In this document: in pieces, positions 46,725 to 59,064 of the stretch
Numbering within the stretch: position 1 is the stretch's first letter
Layout of the letters: the number at the start of each line of letters is the position of its first letter
Position numbers and translations under genes: made by a program
Assembly: GCF_001638985.1 (NCBI RefSeq)
Contig: NW_017265153.1
Location: 741,776-805,775 of the forward strand
Length of the DNA stretch: 64,000 nt
Reading direction: 5' to 3'
Source of the DNA: Phycomyces blakesleeanus NRRL 1555(-)
Taxonomy: Eukaryota > Mucoromycota > Mucoromycetes > Mucorales > Phycomycetaceae
Notes under the pieces: model-generated
What the model was told of the DNA's origin: nothing
Seen by the model: the letters and a program-made list of their open reading frames with translations, nothing else
Database searches by the model: none

Positions 46725-48632
46725 TTATTTTATTGTATATTCTTTTTGTAGAATACACTCCATCTCTAGTTCATCCAAGACCGGTCCATGATCTGTCCAC
46801 TCGACCTTTGCCTTGACCGCCTCACACAATTGACTGGCCGTAAACTTCTTGAAATGAGGGTGGGTGTGCATTCTTTGCCATATTTCTGAACAAGACAAAA
46901 GACGTCTATCACTTTGACAGCAATTGTTTACATCCGATGATTGATCAAATGGTCTGGCCTGCTGTCCGAAACCAGTATTAAACCCAAGCCCAAAGGAAAA
47001 GTCAAAGTCAAGGCCAAGTGTCTGTGAATCTGGTGTGAACATAATAGAACCTGGTTTATTTGATATAGTGGGATTTAAGGCACCAGTCGTAGTGTCAAAA
47101 ATTGGCTCAGACAATAGTCTATCAAGTGCACTGCGGAGTACTTGCTCTTGTAACATAACACAAAAAGACTGACATTCTGCGTCAATGTGACAATCAAAAA
47201 GTTCATTCTCGAGTTGACCTATACTATGGTTACTGGGTAAATGGTTTGGATTATTTAAACAAGAAGAAGAATAAGGCGGGTCTTTGTGTGACGTTGTTGA
47301 GGGTTGAGGAGTTGTACTTGTCATATCAGGATGTCTTTTTTTACGTATCATTGCAGGCGTCGAAATGTCAAACACATATTGAGGCCCTTTACTTCTCCAC
47401 GAAAAGGTGTTTGTGTTGTGTTGATTAATTGACTTTTCTATAGCCGAGACCGACCGATGGTTTGTTATGGGGAACTGGATCGGATCAAATGTGGTAGGTC
47501 CCGGATTACCTTGGCTAGTAGCTGTGGCTAAATGCTGGTGCAGATGAATAGGCCTGGAGGCAATATGAACCGGAAGGGTCGGTAATAACGGAGGTAGGCT
47601 TGTCGTTTTTCCCGTTGTCTTTGGCGTTGTCATCGTTGCTGTTGTTGTTTTTTCTGTACTACGTTGAAGTAATAAAGGATCATTTTGAATAAAAGGGGTG
47701 GTGGATGTATAATTGAAGACAGGTTCAGCCAAGGACTCGGAATAACCGACTCTTTTTAAGGCGTGATTCTCGGATTCGAGGTAACGTATGATCGACCGAA
47801 GGTTTTCGTTTTCGTAAAAGATTTGTCTGGTGCCTAGTACGTGGTTGTCTTGTACCTCCCTTAGCTTCTGTTTTAGTTCATTCACATAATTTTCTTTTCT
47901 TTCCCGAAAAGCTCTTTGCGCAACACGGTTTTGAACTTTACGCTTCACGTCTAGCAGACTTTTATCTGACTATAATGAAGTCAGGTAAAGTAAAGAATTA
48001 ATTAAAGGCGAATAAGAAATAAAATTGAATAGATTCATGTATGTTTCTTACATCCGAATAGAGTTCTTCTGTTGGTGATTTTGTAATATGTGCTTCTATA
48101 GTTTAAATTAAAGTATATACATAAATAAATCATGAGAATTACAAGCTTTAGAGAGGTAGAGAAAAAGAGTTTAATTTTATTAAAAAAAAAGAATTACCAT
48201 TATTTTGCTCTGTGTCCTGTACATCTAATACAAAGATTGAAGAAATGTTATCATTAACATTAGTGTGTGTGTGTGTGTGTGTGTATGTGTGTGTGTGTTT
48301 GATAGCAATAAAATATAATAAAATATTATTAATAGGCGAAATACGTTATTATTACTTTGTGCTTTGATAATATTAGAAGATGCTTCTGCTTGTTCTTCTG
48401 GTGTAAATGATGCATCCCATTTGCGTTTCTCACTCAGATCCAGGTGATTTTTGACAGGGTCTTTCTGGTTCAAGTTTGATTGATGTGTATGGTTAAAAGA
48501 AGATTTTGATTCAGGATAGGGTGTGATTTGGCCAGTATTCTCGGGGTTAGAGATAGTTTTAGATTTTTGGAGATTGCTGATAATATTTTCGGTGTTGCTT
48601 TGGTTTGAAGACCTTGCTGTATTTTTATTCAT
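46725..48632 (-). CDS. PAP1/YAP1-type bZIP transcription factor, 530 aa
   Basis: Exons (minus): 48632-48356, 48224-48198 (27-nt micro-exon), 48095-48052, 47969-46725, all in phase. The basic region QNRVAQRAFRERKENYVNEL (from about residue 129) is the fungal AP-1 signature, followed by leucine-zipper heptads (LKQKLREV, ENENLRSIIRYLES). Two Cys clusters match the redox domains of PAP1/YAP1: a central CHIDAECQSFCVML and a C-terminal NNCCQ...SCSEIWQRMHTHP...LCEAV ending about residue 498. In YAP1/PAP1 these cysteines form disulfides on oxidation and mask the nuclear export signal, so oxidative-stress control is likely by family analogy. The N-terminus is Asn/Ser rich and the middle Thr/Pro rich. 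The first ATG (48632) is the only in-frame Met before the bZIP in this model. Intron 1 holds a GT microsatellite. Confidence 0.9.
48262..48299. repeat. (GT)n microsatellite in bZIP intron 1
   Basis: About 18 GT dinucleotides with a single A interruption, inside the intron between 48225 and 48355. Confidence 0.95.
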
Positions 48633-48895
48633 AATTCACAGATATGTATATGAAGGAAGTAAACCGTTTAAGTACACTGTTTATAGATTACTAGCAAAAA
48701 TAAAAATCCTCAAAAAAATAAATAAATATATAGATAGATAGATAGAAGTAAAGAAAGGAAACAAAAGAACTGTAAGTAAAAGAGTCAAGGCTTTTCTTTT
48801 CTTTTCTTTTCTTTTCTTTGCTTTGCTTTCTTTCTCTATCTATTGGTAACCTTTTATGAAATATAGTTTTTTTATAATACGTGTGGTTTGCAGAG

Positions 48896-49018
48896 TACAA
48901 GTACAAGTGCAAGCGCAAGTGCAAATGTAAGAGTAAGAGTAAGAGTAAGAGTAAGAGTGAGCGTGAGCGTGAGCGTGAGCGTGTGTTAAAAGAAGAAGGG
49001 GAAGGGGAAGGGGAAGAA
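48896..49018. repeat. hexanucleotide microsatellite (AAGTGC/AAGAGT/GAGCGT, then GGGGAA)
   Basis: Successive blocks of related 6-bp units, drifting from CAAGTG to TAAGAG to TGAGCG, followed by GAAGGG copies. All frames stay open through it, which produces spurious Lys/Ser-, Glu/Arg- or Tyr/Ser-rich open frames on both strands. Confidence 0.9.
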
Positions 49019-49473
49019 GAAGCTCAGATATTATCATGTGCCCGGTGTATTTTATTTTATTTTTCTAGCTGGGCTCAATACGTTTTGTCCAAAAGTAACA
49101 CATCATCATCATCATCGAGTTTCTATTTATTTAGCAATTAAAAGAAATATGATAAAGCTGATAAAGATGATAGAGATGATAAAGAAAGAAGAGTAAAAGG
49201 GAATAAGTAAATATCTCACAACTGACATTTATTACCATAATTACCATGATTACTGTCAGTGTTACTATTATGATTATTATTATTATTATTATGGCTATTA
49301 CTTTGGTTTAGTGTAATCAATGACCTGTTTTTTAGTTTACAAAAGAGTAAACGTTAAAGAAACAGCCCTTATATGATCAGTTGATATGCTATCTATCTGG
49401 TTTCTAAGCAACAAATGAGATGAACCCTTTAAGATATACATATTCAGATTTACTTCTTTTTTTTTTAATCACC

Positions 49474-49698
49474 ATGGAAAAAAATGAAAAACTAAAGTCG
49501 TCATTTTCTTGCGTATCTAACACCAAACGTTCGCCACAGCTCGATGCGGTATTGAGTTGTATTGTGTTGTGTGTCGTGGGTATTGTACTTCCATTCCCCA
49601 AAGTTCTGATTGGAGGTATATTGGTAAGCATTAAGAAACACCGATTAGAATTTGCCTTTTTATTTCTATACTCAATAACTCCACCTAGAAAAACATAG
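49474..49698 (+). CDS. unassigned 74-aa open frame with one membrane helix
   Basis: Starts MEKNEKLKSSFSCVSNTKRS and has a hydrophobic helix (LDAVLSCIVLCVVGIVLPFP). A GTAAGC donor-like site at 49624 would end a first exon. No partner exon or homologue is recognised. Could be chance. Confidence 0.2.
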   Translation: MEKNEKLKSSFSCVSNTKRSPQLDAVLSCIVLCVVGIVLPFPKVLIGGILVSIKKHRLEFAFLFLYSITPPRKT

Positions 49699-52600
49699 AA
49701 TCATAATAATCATACTCATAAGTATAATAATTAATTATTCCGTGCCTTTTATTTTATATTTGGTTTGCTTTGTTATCTACTGTAATACATATCTACTGAT
49801 GAATTACTACTACTATTATTATTTTGAAAAATAAATAAAATAAAATAGTGATCGATGCACTTCTGCTTATGATGGTGATGGTTTTGTTACATTTAATATA
49901 ATAGTTATACTGTATACTGTATAGCTTTAAAGTTGAGATCTTGATTACTGACCTTAAGATACATTTCATTCGATTCAATTAACAAAGGGAACAAAGCTGA
50001 TAATACAAAGATACATGTATATATTATCATTATTCTCTATCTATTGTACATTTCTTTGTAATCCAAAGTACATAACCAAAATTGGCCGTGTGAAAGTTGA
50101 ATAAAAATAAAATAAAATAAAATAAAAAGGCGTGTATTTAATTAAAGACAGTACAACGTCAATTGTCATTATCTACAAACACAGTGGCAGCAAATCATTG
50201 CTAGTGAAATAATCTACCGAAAATGAAAGAAAGTATTTGTATATATAGTAATCTCATATTATGATTATTCCCCCTGTCTTTTTCATTATATTTTTGGTTT
50301 TTCTTTTCTTTTCATCTCAAAAAGCTGTGTAATCAGTAATGAAGCCAAACTCTCGTCTTTTATTATAGCTTGAATGTTAAGGACAGACACAGTATTAATC
50401 TTATCTATTGTGGTCTGATAGCCTATACATCTTTAGACAAAGCATTGCAATTTGTATAAATATATTCATTTATTTATCTACAGTTCGTTTGCACATTCTT
50501 TAAATATATATATATATATGGGTGCAAATAGCTTTGAAAGATCGAGGCTCAAAGAAGAAAGCAACTATTAAGCCTGTAAAGCAGATGTCTTGAAATGGTG
50601 ATTTCCTTATGAAAGTCTTTACTAAATTCTATAAAATAAAATTGTGCTTTTATAAAACTTTCTTTTGCTGTTCTGGTGTATCCTATATTGTTCAATATTA
50701 AAAAATACATACACTCTTTGGTATCATTATAAAAAAGCTCTGCTATTATTCTTGTAATAGTCAAAACTCTATTATATTTCTAAAAAAATCAATCAGACAT
50801 CGGCTGCACGTATATATATCAAGTATGTTTAATACTTTTACAATTTTTAAACGCGTTTGTATTCTGTTTCCTGGGCTAAAAACTCTTGCTTTCTATCATG
50901 AGTTGCTGTTAAAAGGATGCGCGAATCAACATCAAGCGTCAGTTTGAATGAGAAAAATAGAAAATTGATCTTTAATGCGCAATGTTCTGACAAACTCATT
51001 TCTGCAAGAACATGATGAGAGTTATATATAAGCTAATGAGCTATTAGCATTAACAGAATTGTAGTTGTTGATGGTAAATAAGGTTTCGCATCGTTGTCGC
51101 TCATCTTTTTCTGTTTTTTTGCGTCCTTTTTTGTTTACTTTTTGCTTTTTTTCATAGTCTATAGCTCTATTAGTCACATGCATATGAAAATAGTCACACA
51201 TTCTTCCTCTTCGTTTTTTTTGGAGATGTACGTATCAGCGATGAAAGGATACAAGAGATGTGTAAAGTAGATGTAAGACTTCATTTACTTTGGTCCTCTT
51301 TACTGAAAAGGAACTCTTAAAATCAACTCCGTTAAAGTAGTTGAAATGACGATTGACCTTCTTTCAAAAAAAAGTTTATTTTTTTATTTTTTTTATTTTA
51401 TTTCTTGTATTTGTTGGTCGGCTACAGTGCAAAGCAGTGAGCGACTGGCTTAATATGCCTGAATATTTGTATTACAAAATATATATGAGAGGAAAAAGGT
51501 AAAAGGAGACTAGGAGAAAAAATTACTTCAAGAAGTGCCCTACCACCACAAGTGCCTTGGCTGCTATCACACCAGGAAGGAAGGACTGTTTGTCCAAGAC
51601 AGAGATCCAGTGAGCTCGCCAAATGGCATGGATTGTGGAAGCTACAACTCAGAGTTTGTTTGTGTTTGGAGATGGAAGTACCAGCAAAAGTCATCGTGGT
51701 CAGGAGAGAGGGGAATCAAAATGTAATTGTCATAATATTTTTTGCAGCATTAACATCTCGCTGGCACAGTGTATTACCGGCTTTACAAGCCAGTAAAAAA
51801 AAGGACAATTTTAAATCATCAAAAAGTTCAAATGTTCTTTTATAAAATAAGCACAACTTGAATATCTCTTTTCGACCTGTATTCAATTCTCGGTGTGGCG
51901 AGTATGCACTATATATAATGTTTTCCGGAATCTAACAGCTCAAGATGTTCTTAATAAACCTGAGTGCTTGCTCAGAAATAAAAATACAAAATTCAAAAGT
52001 CTAACCGCTTTCCAAAGATCTGCTAAAGACAAGCAGGCAAGCAAGCAAGCAAACAAGCAGCAATTACCACAGCAACAGCCACATCAAGAACTACAGCAAT
52101 AAAAATTAGATAATTGTATCTAAATTAGTTTGTCTCTTTGAGACATTTAGACATATAGGTAAGATGTCTGATTAAATGTCTACCTTGTCCAAGCTAATTT
52201 CTTTGTTCAAATCCCATTTTCGTTACGTCGACAAAAGGTAAGCCTATTGTCTAAAATTACATTTTGATTCGTCTAAAGCATTTCCTAATTTGTCTCAATC
52301 TCAAGTTCAAAAACTGTGTTCCAAAAAAAAAAGTCAGACTGGTACTGTCTTTTTTTTTCTGGTTTTTGACTGTCATTTTCTATTTTATTTTTTGGGAAAA
52401 AAAATTGTGACGTGTTTGCCAATAAATTTTTTTTTCTCTCTTATTAAAGATAAAAAATAAAAACTCCATAATTTTTTTCTCTCTCTCTCTCTCTAAACCC
52501 CTACCCTGGTTGTCTACAAAAAGGAAGACAAAAGAGAGTTAAGAATTTCTCTTTTGTTTTTCCTTCTTTCTTACATACCCTCACTCTTACTCTTACTCTT

Positions 52601-52739
52601 ACTCTTATGAACATACAAATACATACGTACGCAAACAATGCCGGGATATTAAGAACCACAAGGTAATTATCAAATTTATTTTGCTTAAAAGTGAGAAAGA
52701 AGAGGCCTACGCATACACAAGGATATATGTTATGTGTCA

Positions 52740-52884
52740 TCGTTCACACTGATGAATAATGCCAGGCGTGGCTGTCTTATTCTGGGGAATCACGCAGGGG
52801 CACCTCTTGTCGTTGGTAAGAGGCGGACCCACCCTTGTGCCCCAGAAGCTGGGGAAAATTCAAACGCAATGTCTGAGTGAGCGA
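52740..52884 (+). ncRNA. candidate box C/D snoRNA, 145 nt
   Basis: An 8-bp terminal stem (TCGTTCAC, 52740-52747, with GTGAGCGA, 52877-52884; one G-U pair) directly brackets a C box (CTGATGA; core TGATGA 52750-52755) and a D box (CTGA 52873-52876). Consensus C is RTGATGA, so the first base is off. The interior folds into hairpins: GGGGCAC (52797-52803) / GTGCCCC (52837-52843) with an inner CCTCTT / AAGAGG. The block is far richer in GC than its neighbourhood. GTCTGAGTG at the 3' end resembles the box D end of U3, but no U3 5' domain is present. Guide target not determined. Confidence 0.5.
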
Positions 52885-53620
52885 TAATATATAAACATTT
52901 ATTATTATCACATATAACATTGTGTGTGTGTGTGTGCGGCACTTGCTTCTCTTATAAACATTTTTATTTAAAAGAAATGAAACTCATGTATACTTTGTTT
53001 ATAGGTAAAACTACAAGTCCACTCCTTTAAAATAGCAATAATTTAGCTTATTATGATTTTCAGAAAATAAATAATAAAACAATAAAAAAAATCAATTTTT
53101 TTCAATTTCGATATTCAAACTTTTTCAAATACTGTGCCTAGCTTTTTGTTTCGCTTCATCTTGTGAATCTTTTAATGACAAATTGAATTAAAAGTAAATG
53201 CATGAATGAATGATTAAAAAAATAGTTGAATGCAACGTTTAATAAATGAATGATAAAAAAGAATAGAGCTGGGAGATGAAATGAGCAATTTTTTTTTAAA
53301 AAAAAAACAAAATGTGTTTTGGATAAAGGTTGAAGAAAAGGGAAGGATTTTAAAAAGTCAAATGAAACGAGGTTAATTTTTCAGGAGGTGTAAAATGAAG
53401 ATAAGAAAGAAAGGGTGAGTGGGATGCATAATATAAGTAAAGTAATAAAGAAAATATAAATGGAAATGGAAATGAATGTGTAAATGATTGAGAGCTGTGA
53501 ATGTGTTTTAAGAGAAAAAGAAGTATGTTAATTTGGTCTTCATCTTCTGATCTGACCTGACCTGATCTGATCGTTTTGTTTTGTTTTGTTTTGTCTTTCT
53601 TCTATATTTCTTTTTCTTCT
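52885..53620. other. intergenic, 3' of the arrestin gene
   Basis: AT-rich with homopolymer runs; a GT run at about 52921-52936. No gene seen. Confidence 0.6.
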
Positions 53621-55415
53621 TTAACGAGATGGGTGGGGTGATGTTTCAAGAGAGTCGTAAGTGGGTAAAGAAGATGAAACATTGGCAGGTGCAAATTGAA
53701 CAGCAGTGCGATACGATGGAACCCTGGAGAGATCCATGCCTTGCCACCACATGCTTACTGGACTAACTGGACTAGCCGAGGTCATGTCCATACCTGGATC
53801 AAATCGTCTGAATCCTCCCATTCCTCCCATCCCTCCTCCAGATCCACTCATTCCTCCCATCCCACCACTGCCCATTCCGGCTGTTCTTCCTTTGATGGGA
53901 ATATCCGTGGCTGCCAAAGAGGTGCTTGGTGGAGTGGAGGACAGCAGAGAATTAGAGGCAATTGAGAGTGCGCGTGTACGTCCAGAGATTGTAATCGGTT
54001 GGCGTTCTTGATCGACAGACGGAATACGAGAATGATGAGGATTAAAGGCAGCAGAAGCTGAGAATGATGATGATAATGGTGATGATGTATTTGCTTGAGT
54101 ATTGATGGATAGTGGTTGTGTTTGCTGTAATGGTTGCAGTGGTGGTAAAGGTGTCGAGCCTGAGAATGAGCCAGAGCCTGATCGAAGCGCATCCCATACA
54201 CTGGGGTCATAAGGGACTGAGCGCCAGGATTGGTCGTATGCAGGCAGGTTGCTGATTTCAGCCTGTTGAGCAAAAGAGTCGATAATGATGATCGGTACAG
54301 AGCATCGTAGCTCAGAGTAGTGACCGTCGGCATTGACAAGAGAGATGACAAACTTGAGTTTGTGACGGATGCGGATCATTGCATTGTCAGCATCACAAAA
54401 CACGAGAGGAGAGGCGTCTGGGACTTTTAAGTCGACTACCTTTGTCCAATATCCATTATATTGACTCGGTGATGCTGTTCCTGTTGCTGCCAAAAGTGCT
54501 GCTGCGTCTGCCGCTGCCGCTGCTGCTGCTTGTGGTGTTATGGTTGAGGCAGATGTTTGGGTGTCTTGTTCGTGGAAAGGTTGATTGATACGTTCGGTTC
54601 CAACCATGCGAGTGTCTGTCTTGGAATAGTCGTTTGCAGTATAAGTACAGTATTCTTTTAGGAATGCGGTTAGGAATCTGACTCGTAGTTGGCTGGCCAA
54701 GGGTAAGATATTGAATGAGATTGGGATGTTTTCACCATTGGCATACACTTTTGAGGGTAAAGCAATGTCATAGACCATCTTTTCAGCCCAGGTGTTGTGG
54801 ATCTCGAGGGTTTGGGAGAGACCGAATTCTGATGGGAGCATGCAACGAATGATTCTGATGGATCGCTTTTTGACCATGTTGTGCACAAAGGCTGTTCGTT
54901 CAATGACAGCCTTGAGGCCATAAGACACTCTACCGCCTTCTGTTTCGAGCGATTCGGGAAGGTCACCTGGCAGGTTGAGTTCAAAGTCCCACTTGTGGTG
55001 ACCTGCGGCAAGGGTATAAGTTTTCTTTGGAGCTACACCAGCTACAGGTACGAATTGCCATTTGTGTTGAAGGATAGTTCGTTCTTGTTTGTGATAATGT
55101 TGATGATGACCTACGCCTAATAATAATTTTTATATGAGTATCTTTTTTTTCTTTTTCTTTAAAGAAAAGAAAAATCATTTCTTTACCTTCAGACCATGAT
55201 ACTTTCATCTTTCCAGAAAACTTTAGACAGATTGATTTGACTTTGATGGGTTCTGCAAGGGTCAAGAGCAGGGATCCTTGGAGCAGTTTTCCTGCCGATT
55301 CATCAGCTTCACCAAGAAGGACGATTTCATCAGTGGTGAGGTCGATTCTGAGTTCGTTTGTCTTGCGAATTGCATTCACCATAGTTTGAATTGGTTGTTG
55401 AGGAATAGGAATCAT
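53621..55415 (-). CDS. alpha-arrestin (arrestin-related trafficking adaptor), 574 aa
   Basis: Exons 55415-55187 and 55116-53621, in phase. Arrestin N-domain: LLGEADESAGKLLQGSLLLTLAEPIKVKSICLKFSGKMKVSW, then after the intron KQERTILQHKWQFVP, LAAGHHKWDFELNLPGDLPESLE and SYGLKAVIERTAF. Arrestin C-domain: VYANGENIPISFNILPLAS and RIRHKLKFVISLVNADG...ELRCSVPIIIIDS. The tail is long and disordered (Ser/Pro/Gly, with GMGSGGMGGMSG repeats) and carries LPAY, VPSY and LPTY motifs that could bind WW domains of Rsp5-type ubiquitin ligases. Such adaptors direct ubiquitination and endocytosis of plasma-membrane transporters. The ATG at 55415 (MIPIPQQPIQ) is used; further upstream only a TTG codon continues the frame. 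The Ala run AAAAAAADAAALLAA is an insert between the arrestin halves. Confidence 0.92.
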
Positions 55416-57105
55416 TTTGTTGTTATGGTTACGATTGTTGATATTTGTCAAGATTAAGATTAATTTTTTTTAAAAAAAAAATCAAAAATAAAAGCAAGTT
55501 ATGCTGTCAATTGCAGCCAACAAAAACAATAGTAATAATATAAAATATAGATATAAAAATATTTATATATTTAAATATAATTTGAAATTAATAATAATAA
55601 TAAAAAGAACAAGTATTGAAAAGTAGAAGAAGTAAAGAGAGAAGAATGATATATATATATATATATGATTTTATGAAATAAAATTAAAAAATTAAATGAA
55701 ATGAAATGAAATTCAGTGGTGTTTTTTTTTTTTAAATTTTTTTTTTTCCTTCTATTCTTCTATTCAAATTTTTTATACGCCATATTTCACGCCATTTGAA
55801 AAATAAGATCGTATTTTTTTTATTTTTTTTTGTCTTTTTTATTTTATATGTATATTCTTTGGCTTCTTCATAGTATATAAGCGCCATTTAATTCGACCAT
55901 CAAAAGAGAATGAACCAAGAAAATTATTTCTATATATATATAAAACACAAAAGAATAACCGTGATTTGAATTTCAATTTCTCTCAGTTACGATTTGTTCT
56001 TGTTCTCGCTCTTGCTATTATTATTCTTAATTATTTATACTATAAATCCCCAAAAAAAAAAACAAAAAAAAAACAAAAAACAAGATGTTCAACTTATTGC
56101 GTGCTTTCTGCCATCTATTCATTTATTCATTAACATCTTCTTGCAGCTAAATAAATACCAAGAGTAACAGTAATAGTAACAAAAAGAAAAAGTATTTTCA
56201 TGACTGCGAAAAACAAAAGAAGAAGAAGAAAAAGTTTATAGCTAAAATAAAAGTAAAAAGAAAAAAATTGGTTCATTCAAAAGGTTCTTGGGGCCGTGCA
56301 CTCTTTTCTCTCTCTCTCTCTCTCTATCCCTATATCTTTATCTTATTGTTATTGATGCTATTATCTAATCATAAAAAAAAAAGCTTATTTTGATTTTGTG
56401 ATTTTTTTATTGTTTGCTATGAAAATCTTATCTTTATTTATTTATTTTTGAGATTTTGGATTTTGATCTATTCAACTATGAAACACAAAAAAGATGTTCA
56501 AAAATAAATAAAATAAAAAAAAAATCTCCTTAAAGGAGATGGGCCACGCGATTACTATTAGTATTTTGAAGTTACAATTATCGGACAACTAATACCAAAA
56601 GGAAAAAAAAATGAGAAAATATAATGTCAAATACATGAAATATTTCTCTCTCTATATATATATATAAGATGTGAGATGTGTAAAATGTGAAATATAATGT
56701 AGTGTAGTGTATTGTGGTGTAGTGTAATCTGATGTTCTTATTCTACTCCTACTTCTCCCTTATTCATCTGATTAATAAAAAGTGCCCTGAAGAACCATAA
56801 TTAAAAGAATCAAATAGAGAAACCAAAAGGACTTCTTTAATGATTTCTTGGATTTTGTTTTTTTTGTTTTTTTTTCATAATTTTATTTTTATATTACACA
56901 CTTCTTTTTCTACAACAAGTAACAATGAGCGTGGGAAAAGCAGAGATAATAAGGAGATCCGACATCGGGTTACTCCCGGGGATAAAATAATAATAATAAT
57001 AATAATAATAATTTTAGTATCCATGGCAGCGGATCAAGAATAAATCTATTTATCACTATGGAATAACATGTGTATGAATTTTACATCTATAGATTAAATC
57101 TTTAA
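55416..57105. other. intergenic, AT-rich
   Basis: Upstream of the arrestin gene. Contains AGTATATAAGCG at about 55872, which reads on plus, and many homopolymer runs. No coding exon on either strand. Confidence 0.55.
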
Positions 57106-58437
57106 TCAAAATTTGGCAAGTGAACGTGGAGAAGCAAAGAAATGAAACTTGTCAGCATAGTCAGTGTGAGCACCGACATAGAATCCTCCAAGCGACCGAC
57201 TGCAATCAATGATTCGGACTGATGGTGGCAATGTCACTCCAGGAAGACCAATCTCACCCACAGCCTGCTGTCCCATCAGAAGCGCTCGCAGAAGCACGCC
57301 CAGAGTCAGATCCTTCTCCGAATAATAAATCACCGTGTTTTCCCGTCCCAGCCCTTTTTCCGCTCCAGCAAAAAACCGCTCGAGATCACTGGCCACCAAA
57401 GCAGGAGCACACAAATGAACCTCGTCTGGTCTTACACATATAAAAATATTAATAAAATAAAATAAAATAAATCGTTCGATTAAAATCAATATTTTTTTAT
57501 TTTATTTTAGATGCTTGCATGTATTTGTATAGCTTAGTCTTGTACACAAATCAGATTCCTTTTTTTTAGTGTATATACATACCTCTCTTCGGGGTACAAT
57601 AGAGCACAGGCCTCTACTAAATGTCGACAGCCCAAGGAGTGACTCACGACACGTAAATAATCATGCCGGGTTCGTAGTTCAAGCAACCTGCCTGCAAGCA
57701 TTTCCGCGCGCTCTTTGCTCTCGACTGTTGCCGTATTGAACTGGTAGGCCAGGCGTCCACAGTGTAGTCCAGCGTCCACCACAAGCGCTCCCATCAATGA
57801 CGCAGGTGTTGGTAATTTCCATTGTCGTAGTCTCTGCACATTCCGACCAACCACATAAGCCACCGATCCTAAAGTTGCCAAAGGTACCGGTATATGGGAC
57901 ACGGCAGACCCCGATGGCCATGAATAGCTTTTTTATAAGTATAAAATATATAGATGAATAACACGTACACTGCACATTTTTATTACTCAATTGAACTACC
58001 ACCACTATTTCTATTAATATATATTTTAACCATTAAATTAAATAAATAGAAATATTATTATAAAGCGTGTTTATTCTATTCACCCTAGAGCTGAAGGAGC
58101 CCATTTGTGAGCAGGACTAAGGACCAATAGCCGATGGGAGTGCATCCAATCTCCAAAATTCTCGGGAGAATCTCCTTCAGCAAGGAATCCTGACAATCCG
58201 ATTTGAATGTTGAGATTTTTGAATTTTAATGCATAAATGAATAAATGAATGTTTGATATTTTGCAAAGTAAAAATGTATTTCAAGATATAATACGACTAT
58301 ATATAAATAAATATAAAATAAGCCCTTTTTTTCGTATTATGATTATTACCTTTGATGTAAACTGTCACTTCTTTACGTGCATTTGAAGGACGCGAGAGTA
58401 CTTTAAGACTAGGTAGCCGTGTAAACAGATTGGCCAT
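57106..58437 (-). CDS. DUF726/TMCO4-like alpha/beta hydrolase, 287 aa
   Basis: Exons (minus): 58437-58350, 58189-58084, 57927-57583, 57430-57106; all phases agree. The protein reads VYIKGFLAEGDSPENFGDWM at the N-terminus (oxyanion strand region) and SALGYSWPSGS. A long helical part (LMGALVVDAGLHCGRLAY) follows, then YLRVVSHSLGCRHLVEA with a nucleophile-elbow Ser at about 162 (S-H-S-L-G), EVHLCAPA and VIYYSEKDLTLGVLLRA (likely acidic residue region). GAHTDYADKFHFFASP near the end gives candidate catalytic His residues. This is the fold of the DUF726/TMCO4 hydrolase group, whose substrates are largely unknown. It is shorter than typical DUF726 proteins because the large N-terminal transmembrane region is absent. 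No signal peptide is evident. Confidence 0.8.
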
Positions 58438-58485
58438 TGTATATATATATATATATAGATATAATATTATTTAATTAAGTAATCT

Positions 58486-58517
<32 letters not shown>

Positions 58518-59064
58518 ATAGAAAGGGAGAAAGAACAAGGAAGAAATGCATTTGCCCTAGGTGATACAAGACCCTTTTTGTCTTGTCAAATACCAATTAT
58601 CACTAGTTGATATTAAATTGAATTATTAATATATAGGCACAGTACATAAGCAAGGCAAGTACATATAAAATACACACTCCAATAGGCATATATATACGAG
58701 AGCATCTAAAAATATTATCCGGCAATATATGGTAATATATGGTAATATTTTGTAATATTAATATTAATATTAATAAGAATAAGAGTAATGATGTAATACT
58801 ATAAAGGAGAAATAATATGTGATTGTGTAGTATGTGGCGCTAATAAGCGTATTAAGATGAAGAAGAATTAAACAAGGGTTATTTTTTGGTTGTTAGGTTT
58901 GGTTACTAGGTAAGTTGAATCGAATTGAATTGAATTGAATTGGATTGAATTGAATTACTATTATTTTTATAAAAATATATAGGAATGTGTGTGATATGAT
59001 ATGATATGATATGATATGATATGATGTATATATATGAATGTGATGTTTCCTCCTTCTTCCTTTG
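58438..59064. other. intergenic between two minus-strand genes
   Basis: AT-rich with (AAAT)n at about 58496-58520 and (GATAT)n at about 58993-59025. No exon found. Confidence 0.6.

Larger units (their letters stand above)
48633..52739. other. large intergenic region with simple repeats
   Basis: About 4.1 kb upstream of the bZIP gene. Contains a hexanucleotide repeat (48896-49018), an unassigned open frame (49474-49698) and a low-complexity CAGCAA-type stretch near 52030-52100. A mixed-strand open region at 51422-51845 has no recognisable content. A GTATTCAATTCTCGGTG segment near 51880 resembles a tRNA T-arm but lacks the rest. Confidence 0.55.

Noticed and set aside
46591..46791. Plus-strand 66-codon frame overlapping the bZIP 3' end
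   Set aside because: Shadow of the minus-strand gene with no recognisable content.
48840..49141. Open frames rich in Lys/Ser, Glu/Arg, Tyr/Ser or His/Ala
   Set aside because: All arise from the hexanucleotide microsatellite.
51422..51845. Open frames on both strands, with Cys/His on plus and Ser/Cys on minus
   Set aside because: Neither reading shows a coherent domain or splice partners; possibly an old transposon piece but not supportable.
51870..51910. tRNA gene suggested by ATTCAATTCTCGGTGTGGCGAG
   Set aside because: Only a T-arm-like block; no matching acceptor or A box upstream.
52740..52884. U3 snoRNA
   Set aside because: The 3' end GTCTGAGTG is U3-like, but the conserved 5' domain with box A is not found upstream. 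Kept as a generic box C/D candidate.
53696..54351. Frames on both strands inside the arrestin tail
   Set aside because: Shadows caused by Ser/Pro/Gly low complexity.
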